Assembly (NCBI GenBank): GCA_014529385.2 | Contig: CM043958.1 | Coordinates: 81,713,525 to 81,777,524 of the forward strand | Direction: 5' to 3' | Length of the DNA: 64,000 nucleotides | From: Adiantum capillus-veneris | Lineage: Eukaryota; Streptophyta; Polypodiopsida; Polypodiales; Pteridaceae | In this document: piece by piece, positions 11,797 through 43,512 of the stretch | Layout of the letters: each line of letters starts with the position of its first letter | Numbering within the stretch: the stretch's first letter is position 1 | Made by a program: the position numbers and the translations under genes | The notes under the pieces: model-generated | Told to the model about the DNA's origin: nothing | The model's input: only the letters and a program-made list of their open reading frames with translations | Database searches by the model: none

Positions 11797-12913
11797 TAAT
11801 TAATATATATGTGTGTGTATGTGTATGTATGTAGTATAGAACTTACTAGAATTAAGATGAAATAAAAATATCCATTTAATACTTTAAAACTAAAATAACA
11901 TTTAAGGTAAGTCTCAATCATCACTGAAAACATTGAAAGTATCATAACCCAACACATCTCTAAGGCTTCTTTTAGAAAGCCAAAAAAGATAGTTTGTTGC
12001 CATGTATCACTAATCAACAAGCTTTTTAACCAATGGTCCACAATTGCACCCAAAATGTAACCCTTTTACAAGGGCCTTATGGAGTCCCAAAAAAACAATG
12101 TGAAAGTTCATTATGGTACATAAGGCTATGCAAGAGAAAACAAATAAAATTTAAATAACATTTAAGGTAAGTCTCAATCAGGCCATTTTTTTATGTTCTT
12201 CTAGTCGATACTCGCTACTCGCAAATGGCTTATATATTATGAAAGGGCCCCAATAATAAGGTAATTGGTGCGCATTGCACATTAATATTTTGAAACAAAA
12301 TAAAATAAAAAGGAAATAAAATAAAGACATATTAAAAATCAAAACAAAAGAATATTTTAATACTTTCAAAAAAGCAGAAAATAATTAAACAATTTAGTGA
12401 AGTGATTTTTTAAAAAAATTCTCAAATGAGAGAATCGTTTATCAATACCTCAGTGTTGGAGAAAGATATGTTTGAACTTAGGCTTAAGCTGATTGAAAAT
12501 CGAGATTAGCCGGTTGCAATGGATGGCAAAGGAGGAAAAACCTGATAAAATATACTAGAAAATAGTTCGAATATTTTGCAAATTTAAAATTTTCTACTAG
12601 TATTTCCATTTTGTATTTGTAGGAGAAAACTTGCCGCTTAGACAAAAAGGACTTTCTCGAAGACTGCATCATAAGATCAAACTCCTATGAATACTTTGTT
12701 TAATGTTTTGATCTCTAAAGTCATTTTCAAGCATGCAAAGAAAGTAAAGTTGCCTAGCATTCTAAAATAATAGAATGCAAGAAAAATAAAGACAGGATGT
12801 GAAATGAAAGGTAAGTCTTTATCATGCACTGAAAACTATGAAAGTCCCTCTAACCAAGCCCAACACTAAGGGTTTCTTTTAGAAAGCCAAAAAAGGAATT
12901 CGTGATGACTACT
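11797..12913. other. No gene recognised
   Basis: Very A/T-rich sequence. The phrase 'aacatttaaggtaagtctcaatca' near 11890 recurs near 12157 and, in diverged form, near 12810, so short dispersed duplications are present. No supported coding region. Confidence 0.4.
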
Positions 12914-13051
12914 GCTCCCTTATAGCAGATAGCATGGGGGGCGTCAAATGTGCAGAGCGTGATAAGAGTCAAGGACACAAGAGCTCCCTTATAGCAGATA
13001 GCATGGGGGGCGTTAAATGTGCATAGCGTGATAAGAGTCAAGGACACAAGA
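12914..13051. repeat. 69-bp tandem duplication, two copies
   Basis: Two adjacent 69-bp units starting 'gctcccttatagcagata' at 12914 and 12983, differing at only two or three positions. It lies directly left of the foldback element at 13062. Confidence 0.95.
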
Positions 13052-13061
13052 GAGTCCTCAA

Positions 13062-13442
13062 CACTATCTCACACGGGCTTTTTTTAGGAGGGGATCAATG
13101 GCCAATTTTAAATTGGGGGAGTGGGGGCATCGCGGGCCATCAATCTTGCGATGCCGCCCGAATTTACCAATCGGCCAAAATTTACTTAACTAACTCAAAT
13201 TTCTCAGGAAAACACGTATAGGCGAAGTGGTTAAGGTGATAGGCTCTCAACGGTACTGCCATGGGTTTGAGTTGGGGAGGAAGGAGGAGTGCAGGCCACC
13301 CGAATTTACAAGTTTTGGTGCACCCGAATTTACCCGTTTTCCCGAATTTACAAGAAGTGGATCCGATGGCTCAGATTGCACCTAATCCACGTAGTAAACG
13401 CGGGCCATTGGTCCCCTCCTAAAATGCCCGTGTGAGATAGTG
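13062..13442. mobile_element. 381-bp foldback DNA element (MITE-like) with a tRNA-like core
   Basis: Both ends are terminal inverted repeats of about 40 bp beginning CACTATCTCACACGGGC, with three or four mismatches (left arm 13062-13103, right arm 13403-13442). No transposase is encoded. The interior contains a tRNA(Ser/Leu)-like stretch: A-box-like TGGTTAAGG near 13228 and a degenerate B-box-like GGTTTGAGTTG near 13264. CACTA termini suggest CACTA-type mobilisation, but I could not define a clear 3-bp target duplication, so the superfamily is unsettled. Confidence 0.75.
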
Positions 13443-14128
13443 AGGAGGCAGGAGAGCCTTGAGTTTGGTACTGGAATGTGGAAGGCAGAAATAATTGCCT
13501 TCCCATTCTTTTATAAGGTACATATGTGAAGACAAGGGGAGGTTCCCACCTTTTGTAAGCACTTCACTCAAAAGGTGTGATTAGTAAGGAGGGGACTCCA
13601 AGCGAGAACTTCGGGGTATAAGGAAAACAAAAATGGTATTTCCAAACTGGAGAAGCGGCATTGGAGTCCCATAGCATTGGGCCATCAGGATGAAACTTTA
13701 GGGTATCCATTGTTAGAGAGATTTTAGCAGAGGGGTTAAGGTGTGTTGTCAATAGTGTTGTAGCTCACAAGAATAAGATATCGCACTGAAGTGGCATTAT
13801 GCAATTGAATATTAATTTGAACAAAAGTAGCAATTTTGAAGGTAGTAGAGCTAGGGGATGAAGGTGCTTCAAGTATCATCAAATAAATTTGAGATATATT
13901 AAGAGAGCAAACCCACCAAGACAAGCAAGGAAAGGTATAGAGATAGAAGTAGAACCATAATCGAGCACAGCAACATTACCAAGGAGATATTAGGATTTGA
14001 GAGAAAATGTTCTCCACTATTGAAAATGTGATGACGGTAGCAAAGACAACAAGGCATTTCTCCTTTTTTCAAAGAAGGGTCAAGGTTATTTAATTTCATT
14101 CAAAATATGGGTTCAACAAATAGCTCTA

Positions 14129-14129
<1 letters not shown>
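13443..14129. other. No gene recognised
   Basis: Intergenic sequence with no supported coding frame, RNA gene or clear repeat boundary. Confidence 0.45.

Positions 14130-14213
<84 letters not shown>
14130..14213. repeat. Compound microsatellite (TG)n(GA)n
   Basis: About 22 TG units followed by about 19 GA units without interruption. Confidence 0.97.
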
Positions 14214-14217
<4 letters not shown>

Positions 14218-15740
14218 AAATAAATATTTGAATATTTTTTTTATTTAACCAATGCATTGAGGATGACATGAGAAGATTGGATGGTGTAATGTGAAGCAGA
14301 TTAGTGAGTTGGATAGTTGCACAACATGATTATTTCGCCTTTTGTCAAAACAATTTTTATAAGTTGTTCATGAGCAAACCATATTTATGTCCAATTGAAA
14401 AATAGCATAAATCTGGAGGTGTAAGTTGAATACATGCAAGAGGGAGATTGCACCCAATGCTTGTGCTATTTCTCTTTGTTTTTGTTTCGACAAACACAAT
14501 CGCCTATGCTAGTGCACATACATGCTCTCTATCCTTTCTCTCCTCTCCCCTCCCCTACACCAGCACGTGAAATCAATTTTGATTTTTCAATGTTGAACTT
14601 ACGGAGTGCAAAGAATCTTTTGAAAATAATTTTGCCAACAATTGTCACCCCTCGATACTAAGTAGCACTATCCTTGAACAAAGTCACAAAAGGAAGTGAA
14701 CCAATTGCAAAGAGAAGCGAGGCAAGCAAGCAACCTTGCTTGTTTGATCTCGTCACTTCAAATATGGTGTTGAAGAGGAGCTCAGAGTGTGAAAAATTGC
14801 ACACATTTTGGATCCAAAGCCCAACGCCTTCATAACAGCTTTGCTACTAGACCACAAGCTTTGGTCATACGGATTGTCTACGTCGAGTTGCATGAGGATG
14901 CATTTCTCTTTGCTAATTTGCATGTTGGATGTGAATCTTTGCTGTTAAAATTGTATCATAAATTTATCTTCCTTTGGCGAATCCATATTGATGGGGGTAG
15001 GATGCATTCCTGTTTGGTAAAATTTACATACTCCATGCAAATCTTTGCTACCAAAATGTTATCATAGATTGATCTTCCAAAATGTTGATGGGGGGTGAGC
15101 ACTTCGTTTAGCTACAATCTTGACAATAATTTTGTAAGCAACTATCGTCATTAAGATGGGTTCCCACTGTTATAGGAGAGAGTGGCTGACTAATTTGAGA
15201 ATGGGCTTAATCAACCCTCTTTTCATGCGAAGCAAAGTCTATCTACAGGGGATAGCTGGATGTCACACCAAAATGCCAAGTCCATCCATAAGAAGTGAAA
15301 AGAAAATTCTCACATGAGAGAGCTTTGAAAATGGCTCCTTAAATAGGCTTAAACAAAGAAAAATTGCGTAGAATTCCCCGATCCTGGAATCTTGAGATGC
15401 CGGTGCCTGATGCGCTTGATGCCATGAAGAGACTAGAACGATTCTAATCTATTCAAGGCCATGAATACCATCTCACATCAAGTGCAGGACATGATTGGAA
15501 AGCGACTAGAAGACTGCAGCTTATGGATCTCCCGTTGTATTATACACACCAAAAAATATTGATAGAAAATGCCATGATGCCCAGGTTAATATCTACAATT
15601 CCAGCATGTACAAAATTTTGCCGCAGTAAAAATTGCTCAAAAATGACAATAGCCAAAGGACCACTGATTTGTAAGTTCAATACCCATTGTTTGTATCTAC
15701 AATTCCAGCACCAAATCTACTTCGCATTCCATTCAAATCG
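14214..15740. other. Downstream flank and probable 3' UTR of the cohesin gene
   Basis: No independent gene seen. The part next to 15740 should hold the 3' UTR of the minus-strand cohesin gene; I could not place a polyadenylation site with confidence. Confidence 0.4.
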
Positions 15741-34769
<19,029 letters not shown>

Positions 34770-35130
34770 GATGAAAGGCTGCCAAGAAAAGGAAGCAGGA
34801 GCTACGTTCTTGCGACTCCGACCTGAATGTAAGAAGAAAGCGATCAAGCAGAGAACCCAAAACGCTCAGGGCTCTTTGGGCGACCTTCTCGTGCAGTTTC
34901 TGCTTGTGGGCGATGGAGCAATGCAGTGTACGGGAGCAAGTGGCTTTCGACTTTTGCGGAAGAGGAAGGGCTTCTTTGCAGCCGCAGCATGCAGACAAGG
35001 ACAAAGCCTGTGTGGGTGAAGTGTTCGGAGAGCAGAGAGGCGGCTTCGATGGCAAGCTTCTTCGACGAGGAGAGAGAGAGAGAGAGGACCGGCTTCTCGA
35101 CAACACGATTCCGCTCTTCTTGTTTTAAAT
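34770..35130 (-). promoter_or_regulatory. 5' UTR / proximal promoter of the cohesin gene
   Basis: GC-richer than the surroundings. On the minus strand it contains a pyrimidine patch (CT)n at about 35073-35084, common near plant transcription starts. I see no certain TATA box or E2F site. Frames across it are not conserved with the kleisin. Confidence 0.45.
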
Positions 35131-36202
35131 TGGCCGGGGCCCCACCATCCGGTTCAACAATGCCAAATGTAATGCAATTTTCCCCCTATTAATTAACTTG
35201 TAGAATGTCTTTCTCCAGCGGTTACCGTTGATGAGGAATCAGGATTCGAGGAATACTTATTTGGCCAATGGCGCAGGCAGCCAGCATTTAAGGATGTTTT
35301 ACACTCCCCCTATTTCCAAAATACAATTTAAGAGGAGTTCCACATGCAGGAGCAACAATAGTAAAAGAGTGAGTATGCAATTCTAGAGAGAAGTGACTGA
35401 CAAAAGTGTCTCTACGATGGGGAGGTGAGGTAGCACCAACTCTTGCAAGATCTGCAGAATTGTAAAGGAGAAGGTGACCTTAGGAAGAATGGCAACCATT
35501 GGCCGCTACACTTCTTGAAGAGCTCCTCCCATATCCCTCTGCAATATGTTGTGTCCTCACTACTCGCATGGCTTCAACAATCACCTACGGAAGGAACGTA
35601 ACAATAGAAAATGTAAAGCGCGATCTTTATAAGGTCTTAAAGGCTCAAGAAAATGAGTTACAATCTTCTCATAATATGTTATTGGTGCAATTACAATGTG
35701 TACTTTTAGTTTTCAATTTGTTGTCATCACAAGTACTATTATAGATTTTACCAATACCTCTATGAAGAGGTATCGTGTCAATTATGCATTAAAGCATCCA
35801 ATCAAGTCACTACTAGTGTGCAATTTGGGTTAACCTTGATCTTATTCAAGATCAACATTTGGGCTACCCAACTCGGAAGCATTGTGAAGCTATATGGGCA
35901 AAGATTCTTTTAGTATAGGGATGTAGGTTCAAATATCATGCAAGCATGGGTGAGCACAGTGTAACATCCACCATATTGTGGATTTATAATTTTTTTAGGA
36001 TCTTGTTCAATTCGTCACTACACATAGTGACTCTTCTTCTTTTCAAGAGGACAACACCAATTTTGGGATTTACTTCACAAGTGGAGAGTAAATGTGCCCA
36101 TCAACTTAGACACAAAGCGCCAAAAATTTTCATGTGTCACACACAAGTCTACATGCCCAATCATTAGCTTGATTGATCGCATAAGTATGTAAGCATTCTA
36201 GG
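35131..36202 (+). mobile_element. Intergenic flank, then old gypsy-like repeat X, copy 2, left part
   Basis: From about 35700 the sequence aligns with 1400-1935 in the same orientation. At 36202 it is interrupted by element C and resumes at 46423 (compare 1936-2098 with 46423-46610). The stretch 35131-35700 shows no recognised feature. Confidence 0.55.
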
Positions 36203-37798
36203 TGTCATAATAATCAATATCTAATTCTCCTAAATGATTTTCTCATATTAAACTGATCATTTAATGTGGGGAAGTGCCAAGGGAGAAAAGGCTCGAATAT
36301 TGGTTAAGCTAGCAGACCGGCCACAGTAGGGATCCAAAGGAGGGAAAATAGGGATCCAAAGGGGGGGGGGCATCTGCAAAAGAGCCATGTGCAACAATGG
36401 GCTAAAAAGACCCTAAGGTTCAGCCCATTAAGACTTCCAAAATGCTAAGGTTCCAAAATTCAAAGGTTGTGTCCAAAGGGTTAAAGCTTAGGGGGAATTG
36501 GATGCTTTGTGTGCTCTCCAAAGTCAACACATATCCCTACATGGGAGGGGGCGAGCCCTTCTTCTAGGGGATGAGAGAGAAAGCCACACACACACACACA
36601 CACAGGCTCCCTTTACACAAAGGGAATGAGGGACACATGTCAGCTCCGTAGGTCAGATGCCCACAAGGTGTGCCCAGTTTCTATTGGATGACCCTTGAAG
36701 TGGACCAATGAGAATTAAGCTAGAGTAAATCTAGTTTAATTAATTTAAAAACATTTAATAAAAGAAACCAATGAGAATTAAGTCTCCTAGAAGACTATTG
36801 GGCAGTCTCACAACGGGTCCAAAGAGCATTCAGGAGCCCAATGGCTTGCCTGATTCCTATTGGCCAGGAGGCAAAGGGGTCCAATGAGAGTTTAGTTTAA
36901 TTATTTAATTACCTAAAGCTCTCACAAAAGGGGAAAGGGGGACACATGTCAGAAGGCTATCACTTATGCTGCTTAATAGTCATTGGCTTGACTTGGGGAG
37001 AGCCAATGAGGGCTCAGCAAGAGCAAATAGCAAGAGGGCTCGCCCAAGAGAGAGAGGGGGCTGATTTTTGCAAGGCATTATCACACACTCTCTCTCACAC
37101 AATCTCATGTGTGAAGAAAGAGAAGACTATCTCTTCCCAAGCTTTAATGGAGAGCTCATCACCTACTCCAAGCTTGTGAGATAGAAGCCTACATCCACAC
37201 ACTCTTGGCATGTGGATGCAAATCCAACCAAGAGCCAAGCTTCAATGCATGCTCATCTCCTCTACCAAGCTAATTACTAAGCTAAGCTATGCTAATATGA
37301 GTGATTATGTGAGGAGATGTACATCTTTCTCGTAAGATACTCCTTCTTCCTCTCAATCTACTCTCATACCTTGCTAGCTCTCACCATCTTCGAAGGTGTG
37401 TGAGGTCTTGGGTCTGAGAACGGGGATAATTCAAGTTGTGTTTGCTAAGTGTTTTGCTTAGTGCATGAAGCTCTCATCTTCATTGCACTAGCTAGTCTTG
37501 AAGGAACACAAAGAATTGTATTGTACAATGTCTCTCTTGATGGGAGAAACCATAATACAAAGCCTTTTGGAGGGGGGACCGGCTCCATGCAAATCCGGTC
37601 CTCAATTGTTGTCATTAGCTTAATTTCTCTCTCTTTTGAAAGTATTGTCGATGCTATCTAACTAGGCGTTATGTTTTTTGTTGCTCTCTCCACCCAAGCA
37701 CTCTTGTAATCCTCATTAGGAATCTATTCTAATGAAATGCCCACTATGTTCATGCTCATTTCTGCTACACACAAGTTATTAGGCCATTAAATGTTACA
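36203..37798 (+). repeat. 5' LTR of element C (1596 bp)
   Basis: TGTCATAATAATC to AAATGTTACA. It contains a (CA)n run near 36586-36604 and a G run near 36361-36370. Frames inside it are not genes. Confidence 0.95.
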
Positions 37799-37799
37799 T

Positions 37800-37811
37800 T
37801 GGTATCAGAGC
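37800..37811 (+). other. Primer-binding site, initiator tRNA-Met type
   Basis: TGGTATCAGAGC, one base after the LTR end, complementary to the 3' end of plant initiator tRNA-Met. Confidence 0.93.
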
Positions 37812-38215
37812 TCAAGGTTTCTCTTTTCTTGCTCAAGAAGGGAGGTCCTCAAGCTAGCTACAAATGGTTGGTATTATTAATTGCCTGTGAGTAAGTAGAA
37901 TAGGGATTTTTCAGCCTTGCAGTGCGAATGCCTTTGTGCAGTTAACGGGGCATCACCGTCGAGAGCTATGGTCTTAACAATGGAAGACTATGGGGCTTGC
38001 CTACGGCTTAACCACTATTGAGCTATTAGAAGCTTGACAGGAGCCGGTGTTGTTTTGGTGTCGAAAGACCCTCTCTTCTATTCCTTGCAATTAATGGTAT
38101 TCGAGCCGTGGGTACAGTAGCTTGAGTGCTTTTTCTAAAGGGGTAAAGAGGAGTAGCAACTAGGGCTTGAAGTGCCAAAGTACACCTAAAAAGTTTACAC
38201 CTAAAAGTCGTTAGA

Positions 38216-41200
38216 ATGGCTGACAATAGTAAAGAGAGTGAAATTAATGTTGATAACTTTGATTTTACTCATGAGCAAGCTACTAATGATGCTTCAATGC
38301 TTGTTAACTATCTTGTTTCTAGGCTTCAACAAGCCATGGGCAATCCATCTCTCCAAAGTGAAGTGCAACGGCAGCTCCGTGCTCATGGGATTCTCCAAGC
38401 TCATCACCATGATGAGAGAACACCTAGGAAGCCTCCTTGTGAGACTCCCAAAAGAGGTCTCTCTCCGATTCGGGAAGAAGAAGAGAATCCATATGAAGGT
38501 CTCAAGAATTTACTTCTTGATGATGCATCTCCTTCCCAAAGGAGAACTCAAGAGCCTCCACCGAAGGAACGAGAAAGAAGTGAGTCTCCCGCCACCTCGG
38601 CGGAGATGGCTCCACGAAGACGGCGGGCTAAACGCTCTCCATCACAACCAAAGCGGAGAAGACCATCGTATTCTTCTCCTCACCACAATTCAAAGAGGGA
38701 TGATAAAAAGCAAGAGAAGAAAAAGGTGAGAAAGAGGACACCCTCTTCTCCATCTTCTTCATCCTCTTCCTCTTATGAAAGTGATGGTGCAGATGACAAA
38801 GATCAAGACAAGAAAAAGGCGAGAAAGAGGTCACCCTCTTCTCCACCTTCTTCAAATTCTTCACCTTCTGAAGAAAGTGATGGTGCAACCTTTGAACCAT
38901 CAAAAAGAAGAGGCCATAGGAAATCCTATGCCGCATGGAAGAGGTCGTCCAAGCTGAAGAAATTCAAAGAGGGAGGGAAGAACATCTCTTTCCTTACCTA
39001 TGATGGTACCTTTGGTGCTACGGACAAAGTCTTGGCCTTTATCCAGCAATTCGATGCGGCGTTTGGAGATGAGGGCTTCACGGAGTCCTCTAAGCTACGC
39101 CATGTAGCTATGCACTTTCAAAAGTCCGCCGGACAATGGTGGTCTAGCCTACGAGCCAACGGTGAAGCTCCACGAACATGGAAAGCTTTAAGAGCTTCCA
39201 TTATGAAGCAGTTTTTGGCCACCGATGCCAAAGACATGGTACTCACCGAATGGCGAAGCTTAAAGCTCTCTCCCAATGAATCCATCCATAAATATGTAGA
39301 CAAGTTTTGGGACCTACAACTCAAAGCCACTGTCTTCAAAAAGTTGGATTTTGGAGAGCAAAAGCAACAATTTTGTGCGGACTTAACCGAAGAAATGGCG
39401 AAGTATGTCAACTCCCAAAGGCCACGTACCATATCGGCGGTAATACACCACACTATGGTGGCCTCTTGAATCAATTTCCAAACGGGGGCTAAAAGAAATA
39501 ATAAGCCCTCGGAAAACAAGGGTTCCAATGAGCCTAAGGGGAAGGACAATGTCCAAAAGTCTCATAAGGGCAACTCCAACAAAGCTAAAGAGAAGGGAGT
39601 TTACAAAGGTAAGAATAAACTCTCTCCTGAAGAGCTTGAGCGTTATCGTAAGGATAACCGGTGTTTCAAGTGCGGTGAACAAGGGCATGCGTACCGTGCT
39701 TGTCCCCAAAAGAACAACTGCCAAGATCCTCCTAGAGCTTCCTTGGTTGAAATCCAAGAGGAGGAGACTCACCAAACTCACCACAAAGGATCTCTTCTAT
39801 GCCATGCTTGGGGAAAGGTAAGAGAACATGATGCTTTTATTCTCTTTGACCCTGGTTCTACTCACAATTTTATATCTATGGAGTTAGCCACCAAGCTAAG
39901 CATACAATCCTACGAGATGGGAGATGTCCTACCCGCAGACAGTGTCTTCAAGGGGCAAGAAGCTTCAATCACTCCCTTAATTGGGAAATTGAGGCTTCAT
40001 GTCCAAGGCTATGTGGACAAAGAGGACTTCTTTATCTCTCCTCTCAAGCATGAGGATGTAATCCTAGGGGCACCATGGTTTGACCGCCTAGCTGCCGATG
40101 TTAAATTTCCTGAAAGGAGAATCTCCTTTAAGTTCAGGGAAAAAGACATGTATATAGATGCTAAGGAAATGGGTAACACTATCCCCATTGTACATACACC
40201 AGCTTTCAACAAGTCAATAAAGAGCTCTATTTCCGTGTACATGATTTTTGTTAAAGACTCTCAAAATGAACCTAATGCTTTAGCAAAAGAAAATAAAAGC
40301 AACCAAAAGGAATTAGAGTTATCCAATTTTCTCAAGGGGTTTCAAGATGTTTTTATTGACGACATCCCTTGTGAGCTACCTCCTAAAAGAGGTAATGATG
40401 ACCATGCAATCGAACTTCTTCCAGGAAGTTCACAGTCTAACAAACCTCCTTATAGAGTTTCTCAAGCTCAACGAGAGAAGATTATGCGGCAAGGGCATGA
40501 GTTAGTTGAGAAGGGTATGGTTAGGCCAAGCTCATCTCCATTTTGCTCACCTGTGCTATTAGTGCAAAAGAAAGATGGCACATATCGTATGTGTGTCGAC
40601 TATAGAGCACTAAATAGGATCACTATCAAGAATAGGTTTCCCGTTCCACGGGTAGAAGACCTATTTGATAAGCTACAAGGATCGACCTACTTCAGTAGGA
40701 TTGACCTAAAAAGTGGCTATCATCAAATAAGGATAGTTGATCAAGACATTGTAAAGACCGCATTTCGCACCACATTTGGTCTGTACCAATACATTGTCAT
40801 GCCTTTTGGCTTGACCAATGCACCAGCCACATTCAACCGCTTGATGGAGAAGCTGTTCAGGCCTCATCGAACCTTCACTGGAGTGTTCTTTGATGATATT
40901 ATCATCTAATCTAATTCATTGGAGGAACACAAGCAACACCTCCAGGTAATATTTCAAGTTTTGAGAGAGAATAAACTTTATGTTAATCGAAAGAAAAGTG
41001 AATTTTTCTTGCAAGAGATTCAATATTTAGGTCATATTATCTCTCAAGATGGCATCCAAATGGACCCATCTAAGTTAGAGGTACTAAAAGGATGGCCTAA
41101 ACCAAGGAATCTTCATGAACTAAGAAGCTTTATAGGTATGTGTGCATACTATAGACGCTTCATAGAAAAGTTCTCACAAATTGCGGGACCATTACATGAC

Positions 41201-43157
41201 CTAACAAAGAAAAGCGTTAGGTATACATGGTCTGTTAAGGAGAACAATGCTTTCGAAAAGCTTAAAGAAAAGCTTATCTCTCAACCTGTGCTTACACTAC
41301 CAGATCTCTCAAAACCATTTGAGGTCCAATGTGATGCTTGTGGTGATTGCCTTGGAGCTGTTTTACTCCAAGAAGGGCATGACATAGGCTATGAGAGTCA
41401 AAGGCTAGACCCTGTTGAGCAAGCCTTAGGCATATATGAAAAGGAACTCCTTGCAGTTCTACATGCCTTAGACTCATGGAAGCACTATTTATTGGGGACT
41501 CCTTTCATTCTGCGAACGGATCACCAAAGTCTTAAGTACTTCATGACGCAGACCAAGCTCTCTGACAAACAAATGAGGTGGGAAAATTTCCTTTCACAAT
41601 TTCATTTTTATATTGCTCACATTGCTGGCAAGCATAATCAAGTAGCTGATGCACTCTCAAGACGACCGAGAGTGAATGCGGTTTCCATAGCAACTCACAA
41701 TGATCTATCTTCAATGATAGATGAGTACGCTATTGATCCCAATTTTAGAGATGTGATTTCAGCCCTTGCATTAGGGAAGAAAGAAGAACCATTTACCTTA
41801 CAAGATGGTTATCTTCTCTATGGCAATAGACTATGCGTTACTAACTGACTACGTGAGAAAGTAATGTATGAATCTCATGCTCCACCTTATGCAGGGCATA
41901 GAGGGATTCAGTCTACCTTAAAGGGAATTGAAACATATTTCTATTGGCCTACCATGAAAGTGAACATACAAGAGTATGCTTCTAAATGTGTGGTATGCCA
42001 AAAGACAAATTTTGATAGAGGGAAGCAACTTGGATTGCTTCAACCCTTGCCAATCCCTAATTCACCATGGGAGAGCATATCCATGGATTTTATCTTTGGA
42101 TGCCTAAGTCTATCCATGGGAATACGGGAATATGGACGATAGTAGACAGGTTCAGTAAACAAGCTCATTTTATACCTGTCAAAAAGACTATCAAAGCCCA
42201 TCAAATGGCAACCCTCTTCATTTCACAAATTTTCAAGTACCATGGCTTGCCAATGTCCATAGTGTCGGATAGAGATCCTAGAATGACCAGTAATTTCTGG
42301 AAGGGTCTCTTTGAGAATTTAGGGACAAGGCTAAACTTCTCTTCGGCCTATCATCCACAAACGGATGGCCAAAGTGAAATAGCTAACCTAACCATACTAC
42401 TAAAAGCCTATGTAACGGAAGTAGATCAAAGATCCCAATGGGAGAAGTACTTACCCTTAGTGGAGTATGCTTACAATAACACTGTACATAATTCCACGGG
42501 AAAAGCACCTTTCGAGGTAATTGAGGGAAGATCAAAAAGTCCCTTGCTACTTAAGGTACATGGGAAGATCTTTGCTGCAGATGAGTATAGCCGAGACCTA
42601 CAAGAATCTTTCCAAAAGATTAAGGATGCTATCTCTATCTCACAGCAAAGGCAAAAGGCTGCTGCTGACAAGCACAGAAGAGCCCAAGCCTTTAAAGAAA
42701 ATGATTGGGTCTTGTTAAAGTTTCCCAAGGCTCGATTAAGGCACACGACGGGCAAGAATCCTATGGGCCACCAAAAGTACTATGCTAAACTAGCAAAAAG
42801 GTATTATGGTCCCTTCCAGATTCTTAGGCCAATCAACGAGATGGCCTATCAACTCAAGTTTCCCAATCATTGGCTCATACACAATGCTTTCCATGTGAGC
42901 CTATTAAAGCCTTACAAAAGAGAGCCACCTCAAGAACCAACTATTGAAGACCCACCGGAGATCGAGGACCAAGAGGAGTGCTGCAGCCCGAGTCCATTCT
43001 CCGACATGAAGACAAGGTATTAAGAGGCGGTAAGACTATCCGACGATATCTTATTAAGTTTAAGAATTATCCTTTTGAAGATGCTAGATGGATGCAAGGC
43101 ATACAATTAAAGGATATCCTAAACCTTGTCAATGCTTACAATGCTTCCCAAGAGTAA
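38216..43157 (+). pseudogene. Element C gag-pol polyprotein, broken by stops and frameshifts
   Basis: Gag (38216 onward) has a Ser/Arg-rich N-terminal part, core FIQQFDAAFGDEGFTESSK and CCHC knuckle [14 protein letters not shown] near 39662. Then come protease [14 protein letters not shown] with [13 protein letters not shown] and FFDDIII; RNase H (QCDACGDCLGAVLLQEG, ILRTDHQSLKYF, VADALSRRP); integrase HHCC zinc region and DDE core (SDRDPRMTSNFW, HPQTDGQSEIAN); and a tail with [12 protein letters not shown] and chromo-like RRYLIKFKNYPFEDARWM, typical of chromoviruses. Gag and pol share one frame, so a single polyprotein is expected. It is broken by TGA 39467-39469, TAA 40907-40909 (right after the RT catalytic block), TGA 41846-41848, and frameshifts near 42100 and 42980. 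Confidence 0.95.
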
Positions 43158-43499
43158 GCAAATGTACAAAATGTTAAAAATGAACAAAGTTTTTGTCTTA
43201 TAAGACTCTCTTTTTCTTTATTGTGCATAGAAATGAAGTAGTATGCATGCTTAAATCAAGTTTGCAGAGACGACGTCTCCCAAACACCAAGTAGAGCTTG
43301 TCACTCTACTATGGAAGACTGATAGGACTAATGTGGAGACATGATTGCGGCAGCCTCAGGCTCTCAAGCACCAAATGGACTAGTCATCCATTGTGGAATG
43401 ATGTCGTAGGGTAACATAGGGATCCTCTACCCGCTAAGAAAAGGACTCATGAATATGCTTTATCTTCTCTACACCATAGTCGAGGACGACTATGATTTC
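43158..43499 (+). other. 3' untranslated internal region of element C
   Basis: Non-coding spacer between the gag-pol stop and the polypurine tract. A similar spacer lies at 49648-50006 in element D. Confidence 0.8.
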
Positions 43500-43512
43500 A
43501 AGAGAGAGGTAA
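43500..43512 (+). other. Polypurine tract of element C
   Basis: AAGAGAGAGGTAA directly before the 3' LTR; the same tract precedes the LTR of element D on the minus strand. Confidence 0.85.

Noticed and set aside
13221-13290. Functional tRNA-Ser/Leu gene
   Set aside because: B box is degenerate and the stems do not pair well; it sits inside a foldback element.
36586-36604. Short direct repeats as a possible CRISPR array
   Set aside because: Simple (CA)n microsatellite in a plant LTR; no spacer-repeat pattern anywhere in the window.
37449-37661. Repeated 70-codon frames at 37449 and 46073
   Set aside because: Identical because both lie in the two LTRs of element C; no evidence of coding.
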